DNA of 64,000 nucleotides from the NCBI GenBank assembly GCA_958450365.1, contig CAUEEP010000727.1:1245501-1309500 (forward strand), in the 5' to 3' direction. The translations under genes and the position numbers were made by a program. How positions within the stretch are numbered: position 1 is the stretch's first letter; the number at the start of each line of letters is the position of its first letter. The notes beneath the pieces are model-generated. The model made no database searches. It had not been told where the DNA came from and saw only the letters and a list, made by a program, of their open reading frames with translations. Positions 9,709-20,058 of the stretch are shown in pieces. The DNA is from Mesorhabditis belari. Taxonomy: Eukaryota; Nematoda; Chromadorea; Rhabditida; Rhabditidae.

Positions 9709-12700
9709 ATGAAGGAAAATGGATTACTCAATGAAATCAAGAAGATTTTAGTGCCGGTTAGTGATAGATTTTGAAAAAGAAGTGATGAGATGAGTTTGTT
9801 AAACAATAATTTTTATCAAAATTATCAAACAATTTCCAGGGTGCCAGCTGGACGGAGATTTTTGCTCGATTAGATGAGATAAAGCCGTCAAAAAATGAGA
9901 AGTTTTTGAATGAAAAAGGAAAATTTGTAACTGTAAAAATATTCAGAGAAATCGAGAAAGTGCAAATATATTCTGGAGTGATTACTGGACCGGGTTTGTC
10001 AGTGAAAGACTTTCAATAATATTCTTTCAATCTTTCAGATGTTCATTTCTTCTCTCGACGTCCGAGTCATGACAATTTCCCCATCTACAAGTGTCCGGTG
10101 AATATTTAAATGTTACATTATGCTAAAAAGTAATCAAATTAACGAGAAAATGTTTAGAAGTGCAAACGTTTTCTGAAGAAAGAAGCCGTTGCTATACATA
10201 TGCGAAGAAGACATTCAACAGTCAATGGAGCGATTCATGTAAGTGATCATGAACAAGATCATAAACAAGATCATGAACGGGCTCATGAACAGGCTCATGA
10301 ACAAGATCATGAACAAGATCATGAACATGATCATGAACGGGCTCATGAACAAGCTCATGAACAAGATCATGAACAAAATCATGAACAAGATCATGAACAA
10401 GATCATGAACAAGATCATGAACAAGATCATGAACAAGATCATGAACAAAATCATGAACAAGATCATGAACAAGATCATGAACAAGATCATGATCATGATC
10501 AACTACTGATCATCATCAACATGATCAACATGATTCATGATCAACTACTGAGCTAGAAATCTAAACGCATACTTTCTGGTGTACTAGATCTTTCAGTTCT
10601 TCTCGAAAATCTAGGTCTTTTAAATAAAATACGAATCTTTTCAAGCTATCATATGCAAAACCCAAAGCCAATTCGATTTTCTTGAGACTTTTCTTGAGAC
10701 AAAGGATTAAAATAAACTTTGTCAATAGATTCTGTGACCCTGAAAACCCTCAGGCACAAATTTTTAACATTAAATCTTACCAGTAGAACAGCCTGCTTAA
10801 CGGCGGGCTGCTTTAGAAATCGTAATGATTAGTGTGTTCCTCTCAAGTAATAGCTTTCTATAACGCGCCCTCTATAATATTCAAAGGCAAAATTTCAAGA
10901 TATTCATTTAACAATATTGAATATCTTGAAATTTTGCCTTTGAATATTATAGAGAGCGCGTTATAGAAAGCTATTACTTGTGAGGAACACACTCTAATAA
11001 TGATTGCCAGAGACGAAATCCCTGTGTGAGAAAACCTCACCATGGAAATTTCAGCTAGAGTACAAATTGCACCCGTGCTGCAGTGAATAGGGCGCTCGCC
11101 TCACGCGCACACGACCCGGGTTCGACCCCTATAGTAGAAATTCACTGTAAAGTGCTTGGTGTTCTCTGTGCGGTCTCGTAATCGCTTGCCGTCTGGCACA
11201 CATTCTCGCTAGATAGGTGTCCCCTTTTGAAGTCATTTCGGTTCAATTACCCAACCCTTCAAAATTCCAGCCATCTCCCCTCGATGATATCTCTTCCCAA
11301 GCCTACATCATCATCAGCTTCAACTTCATCCGCTTGTTCGGCTTCTCCATCAACTTCAAATCACTCCGATCATCCATCCTCTTCTTCACCAACCGATAAC
11401 TCGAATTCATCGGATATTCTTGGTATTTTTTTTCTGAAATGTTATCATTTGTGATTGTAATTCTTTCAGAACAAGAGTCATTGCTGAAGTTGAAAGTTCG
11501 ACTGCAAGGACAGAAGCAAAAGCGAGCCGCTCGGAGCAGGTAAAGAAATGGAATGGATTAGAAATCTCAATGGTGTAGTTCTACAAATATATTACAGAGA
11601 GACGAGTTTCACGGACTCCCAGCCACCAGCCTCATCATCAGCTATTGTAGAGCCACCAGTTGTCCTCCCACCTCGTCCCCCATCACCCCCAACAATCCCT
11701 CGACCAACTTCTTCAACTACCACAACTACTCAATCTTCTTCAGTTCCACCTCCCCCACAAGAAAGTCGATCGCCAAGAACCGCTGTAAGAATTAAAACAG
11801 TTACAAAATTTATTTCAAAAACAGAAAATGCTTGGCTGTTATCTGATTGCGTCGACTTCGTCAAGTCGCGCGAAATCTCGATCACCGGTTAAAATATAAA
11901 TTTTTTAAATCTAAATATCTTTATTCCAGGTTCCAATACGAGTAAAACCATTACCTGTGCCAAATCTCGAACAGAGAGATCCTGTGAGAAGCAAGAAAAT
12001 GGAGAAATTCATTAGAAGAACCAGGCATGTGTACTGGGAAATTTTGAAAACATCTTTAACTTTCAGAAACTCTAGTATGCGATCTTTGCTTGATATTGAA
12101 GAAGTGGAGTTGATCAAGGAACCGAGGAGGTGAGGTTTTGGAACATTTTGATAACTGTTACATGCTCTCATGATAATATTTTGATTTTAGACATTTCCGG
12201 ATTGAGCCGAAAATCGATTCATTAGACGAAATGATTGAAAGAAAATCGCCGACATTCAAAATGAATCAAATAAATCAAGAACAATCTGAGAAATTCCCGA
12301 TGAGAAATCGTTTCTTTGATAGACCGTCGATCGCTGAGAAAGTTGAGAAAGCGAGTCGAATGCCTGAGATTCCGCAACAATGTCAATTGGAGATGCAGAA
12401 GTGAGTGTCATTCTTGAGATTATTTCTTGAAGGTCTATCAAATGTGGGCAAGTTGTTAATACATTGAACTTCAAAATACTTAACACTTTTATTTCGACAG
12501 CTCAAAATAAGCGGATGAAAGCCTTTGTTGAAAGTTTGAATTAGTTCTGGCACACTGGATGACTTTGAAGAGTTTAGAACAAGTACAGTTGAGTTCGTTA
12601 AGTAGGTGATCTAGGTCTAGAAGGGTTTCAATATAAATCTAGGTACTTATAAGGCGCTGAACTATGCAATTAAACCAATTCAATGTAGAAAACAAGTCCA

Positions 12701-15700
12701 AGTCTTATTAGGGAACGGTCAGCGCGAATCTGAACCAAAGCTGTATAACTTGCGCAAGTTGCTCAATCAATTTAATAGCTTTTGTTCGGAAATCTATTTA
12801 ATCTATTTAATCTATTTAATCTAGTTAATCTAGTTCCCTAGTTCCCTAGTTCCCTAGTTAGTTTTCTTGTTCTATCAATCAATTTTCAGATCGTCGATGA
12901 GTCGAAACAGCTCCCCAATGCATTCAGTCGATTTGGGTCCAGTGGTAAAAAGACGACGAGAAATGAGTGAAGATGAGATGATCGACGTGACAACCAATTC
13001 ACCAATCAATGAGCATTTTGTGGAGAAACCCATGGAAATTGTGACGGTCGATGATGATGAAGAGGAAGAGGGGAATAGAGGAAATGAGGGAAATGAAGAT
13101 GATGATGATGGAGAGAATAGAAGGCCACAATCATCACAGGGTATGAAGGGACAGCCATCTCTGATACCGACACCAGCAATACCAGCTCAAGAGTCAGTCC
13201 CACCAGCACAACAACAACCATCACACACTTTTCGATCAAAAGCTGAACTCAAAGAGATTCCGAAGAAAGAGAAGAAAGAGACGTCAAGTGTTTCCACGTC
13301 GAGAGTCATCACCGCTATATCACCGAATTTTGATGTAAGATTTATAACCTTAATCTATTCACTAATACAATTTCAGGATGGAAACTCGATGGACAGTAAT
13401 CACACTGAGCCAATGTATTCAGAGCGAACATGTGAGGAAAGACGCGAGGGATCGGCTCCAATCCTTGAAAAACCAGAAAATGAGGAAAAAGAAGAGGCAA
13501 CATCGTCGTCGGGACCAGCTGGTTTGTCAAAAAAAGTGATCTCTAATAATCCTTTTTCAGATGATGTCGATGATGGGCCACCAGTGCTCTTCCCACAAAT
13601 CGATGCCTATGCTCTTGAGGATGAGATGGTGGATTTGGCTGACTTGGATGGGATTGAACTTACTCCGTTCGATGCCCCGTCTACTTCATCAACCACTCAA
13701 CACTCCCGTCCACTTCCCAAAATTCTCCCTCAACCTCTTCATCAATCACCGCTTCAAACGTTTCACACTTTTTCGCAACCATCGGTGAGTCTATAGTTTA
13801 TCATTTTAATTGAAAAAACTGTATCAAATCATGCGTTTCTTAGACATCATTTCAATTGGTTCATCCGGGCATCCAGCATGCATCTCATCTCTCGCAAACC
13901 GGGCAATCTCCACAATTACTCGCTCGTCCAATGACCGCTCATCCACAGCTTCCATCTTCTTCCACCAACACTCCCCAACAACCGCAAGTCCCGCTCATCA
14001 CTGCTGCGTGAGTTTTCATTTGACTCAACTCTACTTTTATATTATTTCACTTTTCAAATTACAATTTTAGACCTGGTGGCCAACCCAGAAAATTATACTT
14101 CCAACAGCCGCAATTACCGGTAACAAATGCAAGCAATTTCAAAGAAAACAAATCTCAGAGATCAACAGCCGTTGTTTTGGTTCATCCACCATCATCCATT
14201 TATTCGCAACAACAATTTCAAGTGGGAATTGAAAAGAAAATGAAACGCATAAATGTTCTAGGTTGTTGGAAGAGAGCAGGAGTGGGCGAATGCTGGTTTA
14301 CCGTCCAATGGAATGGCTCCAATTGCGCAGGCTGCTGTTGCTTCGTCGTTGCAGGGTGGGAAATGAAGTCACAGTAGTTTCTAGCTCAAGGCTAGTTGAC
14401 TGGAAAGCACCCTATACCAGAGGTCTTTGCCAGAAGGCGAGCGATTACACGGCCGCACAGAGAACATTTCCCCAGTCATTTACAGGGATTTCTTTGCTTT
14501 GTAGAAGACATTAAGCCGTAAATTTGTAGGGTTTTCGGGGACGGGGAATCGATTGGTGCTATTTATTTTGTTAAGTTAACAATTGGAATCTACCAATTAG
14601 AGGTCCAGCTAGCTCTAACTAATACTAATTCTAGACTATAGTAGGACTATAGATTCCCCGTCCCCGAAAACCCTACAAAGGCATATATGTTGATCGGTAT
14701 GAAATATGTTAAGAACTAGAATATTTGAGGCAATAACCTTTTTTCCAGGCCCAACTGCGTACCCATACACAACGCGACCCACAGCAGCGGCTGCTCCAAT
14801 CGCTTTCACGGCTGATATTCGAGTGATCGGCGCGGATGGAACAGAATATCGATACGCTTCACAACCGGTTCGACCACGGTATGTGATCTATGGTTCTCGA
14901 AACTTGAGCATTAAAATCAATAACAAGACCCCTCTAATAAATAATATTTCAGAATGACCAGCTACATCGCTCTTCAATCGCCACACTTGGTAAAATCCAT
15001 TAGTCCATAATTATTTCGAAGCAATCATGTTAACTCCGCCCCTTTTTTCAGCCCATTTGCCGTTGGCAATCTACGAATTTTGTTCGTATCTTGGTCAGTT
15101 TTATTTGAAAAAACGTTGAATTTGCTTTATTCAATAGAAAATTTGATTTGAAGTCAAATGAAAGCAAATTCAACGTTTTTCAAACAAACCCAGCTAAGGT
15201 ACGAGCAAATTGCCAACGGCAAACGGACCAAAAAAGAGCCATGCCATTACATGCCTGTTTTGATGAGTAAAAGATAGTTTACATTACAAAATCAATATTT
15301 TCTCAGGTTCACCTACAACCAGGCCACTCAGCAGGTCCATCTCAACTTGGTCATACTCCACATCTCAATCAACCACAACTCATTCAACCCGTTCAACAAA
15401 TATTACAACCAACACCCCAACCTGCACCCATTGAGCAATCACCTTATTTGTGTAAGTTTTTTGATAGTGAGAATTTCAAATGAGAACATGAAAATTTTCA
15501 ATACGGTATATAGATCAGCTGTTACAAAAGCTTACAGTAGTCAAGTAATAAATAAAACAAGAATTTCAGTTATCCGAAGCCATGACGCATTCCCGCACCA
15601 ATACCCGGGCGAGGGATGGGAGCCAGCTTTCGAGCCCCTCCAGCAAACAATACCTATTGATATTCGACCTCAACAAGTATCCAAAAACTTTGAAATCTTT

Positions 15701-15779
15701 TCATAATCGTATTTAGGTTTATGCTGTTCATATGCCAACATCTCGAATCACCGAGACTTCTCGAATTCGTCCTGAATAG
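9709..15779 (+). CDS. Ataxin-7-like zinc-finger nuclear factor
   Basis: Long multi-exon gene. The first exons read MKENGLLNEIKKILVP, GASWTEIFARLDEIK, then DVHFFSRRPSHDNFPIY and KCPKCKRFLKKEAVAIHMRR. Spacing and flanks match the ataxin-7/Sgf73 zinc finger (CxxC...H...H after an HDDF-like stretch), which anchors the SAGA deubiquitinase module. The next phase-compatible join is 10238 to 11233, across a 994-base intron. Later exons encode Ser/Pro-rich (SASTSSACSAS), basic (LKLKVRLQGQKQKRAARS), acidic (VDDDEEEEGN) and Pro/Gln-rich stretches, ending RPE at 15779. Exon phases agree through SLPKPTSSS, VVGREQEW, PTAYPYTTRP and VHLQPGHSAG. The acceptor at 11232 (CTTTTGAAG) is weak, so the front could be a separate short gene ending at 10556. 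No SCA7 domain was found. Function is inferred from the finger only. Confidence 0.65.
10244..10500 (+). repeat. 12-base tandem repeat (GATCATGAACAA)n
   Basis: About 20 units of a 12-base repeat with small substitutions. It starts directly after the splice donor CAT|GTAAGT that ends the zinc-finger exon. Because the unit is a multiple of three, the zinc-finger frame stays open through it as DHEQ repeats and stops at 10556. The minus strand is also open. It is probably intronic, but retention would add a His/Asp/Glu/Gln tail. Confidence 0.9.
10831..10993. repeat. Inverted repeat, 76-base arms, 11-base loop
   Basis: Arms 10831-10906 and 10918-10993 are almost perfect reverse complements (AGTGTGTTCCTC... 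and its partner), with weaker similarity for some bases outside. It lies in the 994-base intron of the ataxin-7-like gene. It resembles a foldback MITE or a hairpin precursor. Confidence 0.85.
11070..11204 (+). mobile_element. tRNA-derived SINE-like repeat, copy 1
   Basis: The left part looks like a degenerate tRNA: GTGCTGCAGTGAATAGGGCG resembles an A box/D arm, and GGGTTCGACCCC is a near-perfect B box/T arm. A non-tRNA body follows (GTTCTCTGTGCGGTCTCG, then GCTTGCCGTCTGGCA). The body recurs inverted at 14440-14505. tRNA head plus shared body is the layout of a SINE. The acceptor stem does not pair convincingly, so it is not called a functional tRNA. Confidence 0.5.
12780..12860. repeat. Short tandem repeats in intron
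   Basis: Three or more ATCTATTTA units run into GTTAATCTA and then three TAGTTCCC units. They lie in the intron before the exon at 12890 of the ataxin-7-like gene. Confidence 0.75.
14440..14505 (-). mobile_element. SINE-like repeat, copy 2 (fragment)
   Basis: On the minus strand this matches the body of the repeat at 11070-11204: TGTTCTCTGTGCGGCC, then GTAATCGCTCGCCTTCTGGC, with several substitutions. The tRNA-like head is not recognisable. It is intronic in the ataxin-7-like gene and opposite in orientation to copy 1. Confidence 0.55.
14523..14679. repeat. Terminal inverted repeat element, 28-base arms
   Basis: Arms 14523-14550 and 14652-14679 are perfect reverse complements (TTTGTAGGGTTTTCGGGGAC...) around a spacer of about 100 bases. 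It sits in the same intron as SINE-like copy 2. The size and termini fit a small non-autonomous DNA element. Confidence 0.8.
15040..15241. repeat. Foldback element, 80-90-base arms
   Basis: Imperfect inverted repeat: left arm about 15040-15133, right arm about 15157-15241, sharing TTTGCCGTTGGCAAT and AACGTTGAATTTGCTTT. It lies in the intron before the exon starting near 15308. The sequence is unrelated to the other two hairpins in this gene. Confidence 0.75.
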
Positions 15780-16483
15780 CTCGAGACTCTTTCAATCTCT
15801 TCCATTCAAAACAAAACCGATCGAAACGTTCAGACGGGTGATTCTCTGTGATTCAGAGCTTTCAAAATCGATTAAAAGGCTTTCAAAACACACACTAAAA
15901 AGTCGTTATTTAAGCCATTCTCTATATTGCTTTCTTTTGCTAACTAACAGGGAATTATAGATTTATCTCGGTGTTATTTGTGACTTGAGAAGGGAGGCGA
16001 TTCTCGGAATCGTGGTTACACTGATTGAACCCTTGAGCAAACTTCTTTTCAATTGATACCATCGATATTGATAGTCTGAACAAGCTTGTTTTCAATGAAA
16101 ATGAATTTGTAGGGTCAGTCAGTCAGAATTACCCAAATTTCCAAATATAATCTCCCTTTCTAGGTCAATATTCTCGCGTGTTATCCCATTTTTTTTACAT
16201 TGTTTGGATCTTTTCTAAGAAATCATTTTACTCTGCTCACTCCCCAAAATATCACGGGATTTTTTTTCTATTTCTCTCTCGCTCTCTTCCCTTTTTCCCT
16301 CAATCCCAACTGATTCAAAGGTGATGAAGATTTGTTTGGGTCTTTCGCGAATTGTCTGTTTACATGTTTATTCCTTTTTTCTCTATCGGTGCCAAGCTTT
16401 TCGATATTTCGGCTTTGAGATTTCATGAGATTTTTTAATCGGTTAATCTTATCGGTTTATTGGCTTGCTTATCGATATTGATA

Positions 16484-16680
16484 GTGGATTTTATCTAGTA
16501 CTGTAAAAGTGCACGAGCTGTTCTTTTGGTTGATTTTAAAGCTCAATAATTCCTAACTTTGTCGATAAGCAAGTCGATTCAATTTGTGACAATTTTAAAT
16601 GATGATCCTTTAACATGCTGTCGAAATGAGGACACTAAAATGTGGATTTAATCTAGTATTGTAAAAGTGCACGAGCTGTT
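16484..16680 (+). repeat. Direct repeat, about 41 bases, two copies
   Basis: GTGGATTTTATCTAGTACTG... at 16484 recurs at 16640 with two substitutions. Both copies continue through AAAAGTGCACGAGCTGTTCT. The offset is about 156 bases. Role unknown. Confidence 0.75.
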
Positions 16681-18484
16681 CTCTTTCCATAGCCCTGATA
16701 AACAAACAAAATAATCCCATTCTGAATATCACCAATATCATTCTTGTAAACATCCACCCTAACCTTTATCGTTGAGATACGGGTGCCAAAACGTGTCCGC
16801 ACTCCGATTTTTCTTCGAATTAAACGTGATTTTTGTTTGTTTTCTTGCGTAAATAAATTGTTTTCTGAAAAAAAAAAGACGAAATCTTTCTTTTCTTTGG
16901 GAAAACCATAGTTGATATTGGAAAAATTATTATCCTTTGATTATTATCCGGTTGAATGATCCATTTGTCTCATATAACTCAACGCTTCGGCCGCTGTTCC
17001 ATCGGAGATAGGAGAGGAACTAAATTTAATAGTTTGAGAGAGAAATTCTAAAAATCATCCCATTAAATTCTCCTTCACTTAGCTGAATATCTTTAAATCT
17101 TTCACTACTATATAATCCCAAGTTAATCTTTTTTCCTTATTTTCATTTCCACCGGACCGAAATTTTGTGACCATTTTAATTACCCAAGGTTTTGCAGGAG
17201 TAAAACTTCAATAGCTTTAAATCCTTATTGATTTCAAAAAAATTAGGTTTCTTTGAAGTGTGAGTTAAGAAATAATGGTCACATCATTTTTGGTCGCAAT
17301 ATACCCCTTTCTCTCTTTCCTGCAACAATCACCCAGTTCAATTTCTTTATTTCTCTCCGTTTCCCCGTATTTTTTCACACACACTCTTCATCAAGCGTCT
17401 ATTGATTGATCAGGGCTTGACTAATTCCTGGAAAATTAGATAAACGCTACTGGAATCCGATGGTGTTCAAGCAGACGTTTGAAAAGTGACTCGTTTCTTT
17501 TTGGTGACATCAATTCCTATAATTTTCCCTCTGTCTTCCCCCGGAAAAACGTCTTAACACTTTTTTCTTTTTTTGAATCTCGTTATCTATTGGCGATTGT
17601 TAATCTCTGTTTTATTTCAGGCTTCAACCTCGCGAAGAAGCTTGCCCTCTTTCGTACGCGAACACTAACGAATTCGGATTGGATTGAAGCTTTAAAGGTA
17701 AACTATTTTGTGCTTTATAAGCTAATTTATAATGAGAAGCGTTGGACGTAATTTAACTGGGGAATTGCATTTGACGTTATTTTTAAATGTAGAAATATGG
17801 ATACAAATTGGCGTAAAAGTAAATGATATAAAAGTTTCGGTGCTAAGGCAGTTGGGGGGCAGGGGCACTTAAAATTTTCCCAAATGTAGTTTATCTACGG
17901 TGATTGATGGCGCTGGCCACAAAAAAAAACATTTTTAACATGTTTTCAATTAAAAAACTTATGCATTGGAGTAATTTTTTTAGTGTATTAGGTTTTACTT
18001 TCTAAATATATTCGCCTGTTTTCTCAGGCTTTGGCTCCGCACCTTAGAGAGCTCCAGGGATACAGAAGTTTTTTTAGGGCGGTACTCTGAAAGTATTCAT
18101 ACATTTTATCTGCTCTATGGAAATCAAATATGGTTAATAAATCGGTGACTATTTTAGCAAGTTTCTGGTAATTCTAGCCTAGTCTCATGTACTTTAACCA
18201 CCAAATGCCACCTCAAAGCTGCTTACACTTGAAAATCAAAGAAAAGTGGCAATATGAAACTTGAAACATGTTGTAAAGGCTCTAAAAGTGTAAGCATATT
18301 TGATTACCCTAGAATAGGTAGATAAAAGGTATCAATACAGCTACTCAAAACATTAGATCCAGCTAAGCCAGGATAAAAGTGGCCCCTCCCAACCATCAAA
18401 GTACCCAACCTACTCATTGTGCAAAAATGAAAGCTTTTGGTTTCCATAAGAAAAATTTTGAAAAGGTTGTAATTATTATAAACA

Positions 18485-18885
18485 CGGCCGGTGCGATGCG
18501 AATCGGGGGCCCTAGGATTTTATATGCTAATTTTTATTTCTGGTTATGTTCTACATCAAAAAATTGCTTTTTTTCCTTCTTTTCTAACAACATCTATGAA
18601 TTAAAATTAACATTAGCAACAACAAGACAACTTAAATCAGAGGATAACGATCAACAACAGGTTCTCAGAACTCTTACATCAAGCTTTGAGTATTATGCTG
18701 CCACTTCCACAAGACTTCAGAGTAGTGGTCGTCCCAAAGCTCACCCTTTAATCCGTTTTGCCACTTAGTCTGAAGCTTAAGCGGGCTCCATAAATCTTCA
18801 TAGCTCTTGCAAATTTTAGCATACAAAAAGCAAAATTAGCATATAAAATTTTTGCGCCCCCCGATCCGTATAGCACCACACGGCC
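18485..18885. mobile_element. Inverted-repeat element upstream of dcn-1
   Basis: Arms of about 52-59 bases (18485-18536 and 18827-18885) share GATCGGGGG/GAATCGGGGG and ATTTTATATGCTAATTTT as reverse complements, about 80% by eye. The interior of about 290 bases has no transposase. It ends 60 bases before the dcn-1 ATG, so it forms part of that gene's upstream region. Probably a degenerate MITE. Confidence 0.6.
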
Positions 18886-18944
18886 TAAATAAGCTATATT
18901 AAGTTGTATCACAACATTAAATGTTTTATTTAGGTGTGCCAAAA

Positions 18945-19733
18945 ATGGATCGAACCAGCAGGCAACAACATGAGCAAATCAACAACTTTATTAGCTTCAC
19001 GAATACTGACGAGTCAACGGCCAGGGTGTGCCTCTCAAGGGCGAATTGGAATTTGGAACGAGCGGCTGACTACTATTATCAAAACGTCACCAATTTTCAA
19101 AAAAATCCACAGAAGGTCAATGCACGTCGGACCTCTGCTGCACGGGACTTGTTCAAGCGCTACGCAAACAAGCGAGAAGATGGTCTTGGACCGGACAGGA
19201 TTGGACCATGGGGAGTCAGCGAGCTGCTCAGTGATCTTCGACTTGAGGCTACTGATCGGCGAGTTCTGATATTGGCTTGGCTCATGAAGGCAAAGACCCA
19301 ATGTGAGTTCAGCACTGAGGAGTGGAACAATGGATTCAAAGATCTTGGAGTGAACACAATCGACGAACTCCGAGGGACTCTGGAGAATTGGGAGAAAGAG
19401 CTGGAAAACAATCGAGCCAAGTTCCGAGAGCTCTACCAATTCTCCTTCCTTTACGGAAAGCCAGAGCGACAACGAAACATGGACTGTGAAATCGCGATCA
19501 CCTATTGGCAAATTCTCTTCAAAGATCGTTATGTGCTCTTGGACAAATGGGAAAGCTTCCTCCGAGAAAAGGAAAGCAAAGCTATCACCAAAGATGTTTG
19601 GAATCTCGTTTTTGAATTCTTCGAGAAGATCAACCCAAATCTTTCAAACTACGATGATGATGGTGCATGGCCAACGCTGCTGGACAATTTTGTCGAGCAC
19701 TTAAGGAAAGAACGCGCCGCTGGAGCCGCTTAA
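18945..19733 (+). CDS. dcn-1: DCN-1 cullin neddylation factor
   Basis: Co-E3 that helps attach Nedd8 to cullins. The start MDRTSRQQHEQINNF at 18945 follows a TTTTATTTAG acceptor-like site by 14 bases; earlier in-frame codons come from the leader. An N-terminal UBA domain (to about residue 45: ARVCLSRANWNLERAADYYY) precedes the potentiating-neddylation domain, with ILAWLMKAKTQCEFSTEEW, KFRELYQFSFLYGK, ITYWQILFKDRY and NYDDDGAWPTLLDNFVE. The last motif keeps the D-A-D patch that contacts the cullin. About 263 residues, normal for the family. It is intronless, unlike nearly all genes here. Confidence 0.95.
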   Translation: MDRTSRQQHEQINNFISFTNTDESTARVCLSRANWNLERAADYYYQNVTNFQKNPQKVNARRTSAARDLFKRYANKREDGLGPDRIGPWGVSELLSDLRLEATDRRVLILAWLMKAKTQCEFSTEEWNNGFKDLGVNTIDELRGTLENWEKELENNRAKFRELYQFSFLYGKPERQRNMDCEIAITYWQILFKDRYVLLDKWESFLREKESKAITKDVWNLVFEFFEKINPNLSNYDDDGAWPTLLDNFVEHLRKERAAGAA

Positions 19734-19937
19734 AAACCATCGTCATCTAGCTTTTTACCTAACTCATTGCTAGCCTTTCAAATTAGATCCAAGCACTATT
19801 TGGTCTTTTTCTTTCTTTTGTGACCGGTGATGTGCTAATTTCGGGTGATCTCTCTTTTTTTGTTTCCACGACCTCTTAGCCTTTATTTGTGCCAAATTGA
19901 GTCATTTTTTTCGTGTGAGTTCTTTGAGTTAACAATG

Positions 19938-19943
19938 AATAAA
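19938..19943 (+). terminator. Poly(A) signal after dcn-1
   Basis: AATAAA 205 bases after the dcn-1 stop, in the 325-base region where dcn-1 converges with the PTPDC1-like gene. Confidence 0.55.
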
Positions 19944-20058
19944 GAACGTTAAATCTTTCAGAGATTATGCACATTTTGCAGGAATAAATGTTTTAAATCA
20001 TTTCTTAAATTTCTTAATAACGTGAAATTTTCAAATAAACTATTTTGATTAGTGGGAC

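Larger units (their letters stand above)
15780..18944. other. Gene-poor stretch before dcn-1
   Basis: 3.2 kb with no gene I can support. It holds the 3' flank of the ataxin-7-like gene, a repeated block (16484-16524 and 16640-16680), ATCGATATTGATAG motifs near 16060 and 16470, a 14-base SL1-like match at 17175 and an inverted-repeat element just before dcn-1. One possible exon-like segment at 17621-17697 (TTTCAG before, GTAAAC after) has no recognised homology. Confidence 0.45.

Noticed and set aside
10215..10509. Minus-strand poly FMIL frame and + strand poly IMNK frame
   Set aside because: Shadows of the 12-base repeat. Only the frame continuous with the zinc finger is worth considering.
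11070..11150. Functional tRNA gene
   Set aside because: The B box is good, but the acceptor stem does not pair and the body recurs elsewhere as a repeat, so it is treated as SINE-like.
17479..17751. Frame with a possible exon 17621-17697
   Set aside because: Good TTTCAG and GTAAAC borders but no homology and no partner exons; left in the intergenic note.
18379..18768. 129-residue frame upstream of dcn-1
   Set aside because: It overlaps the inverted-repeat element and has no recognisable protein signature.
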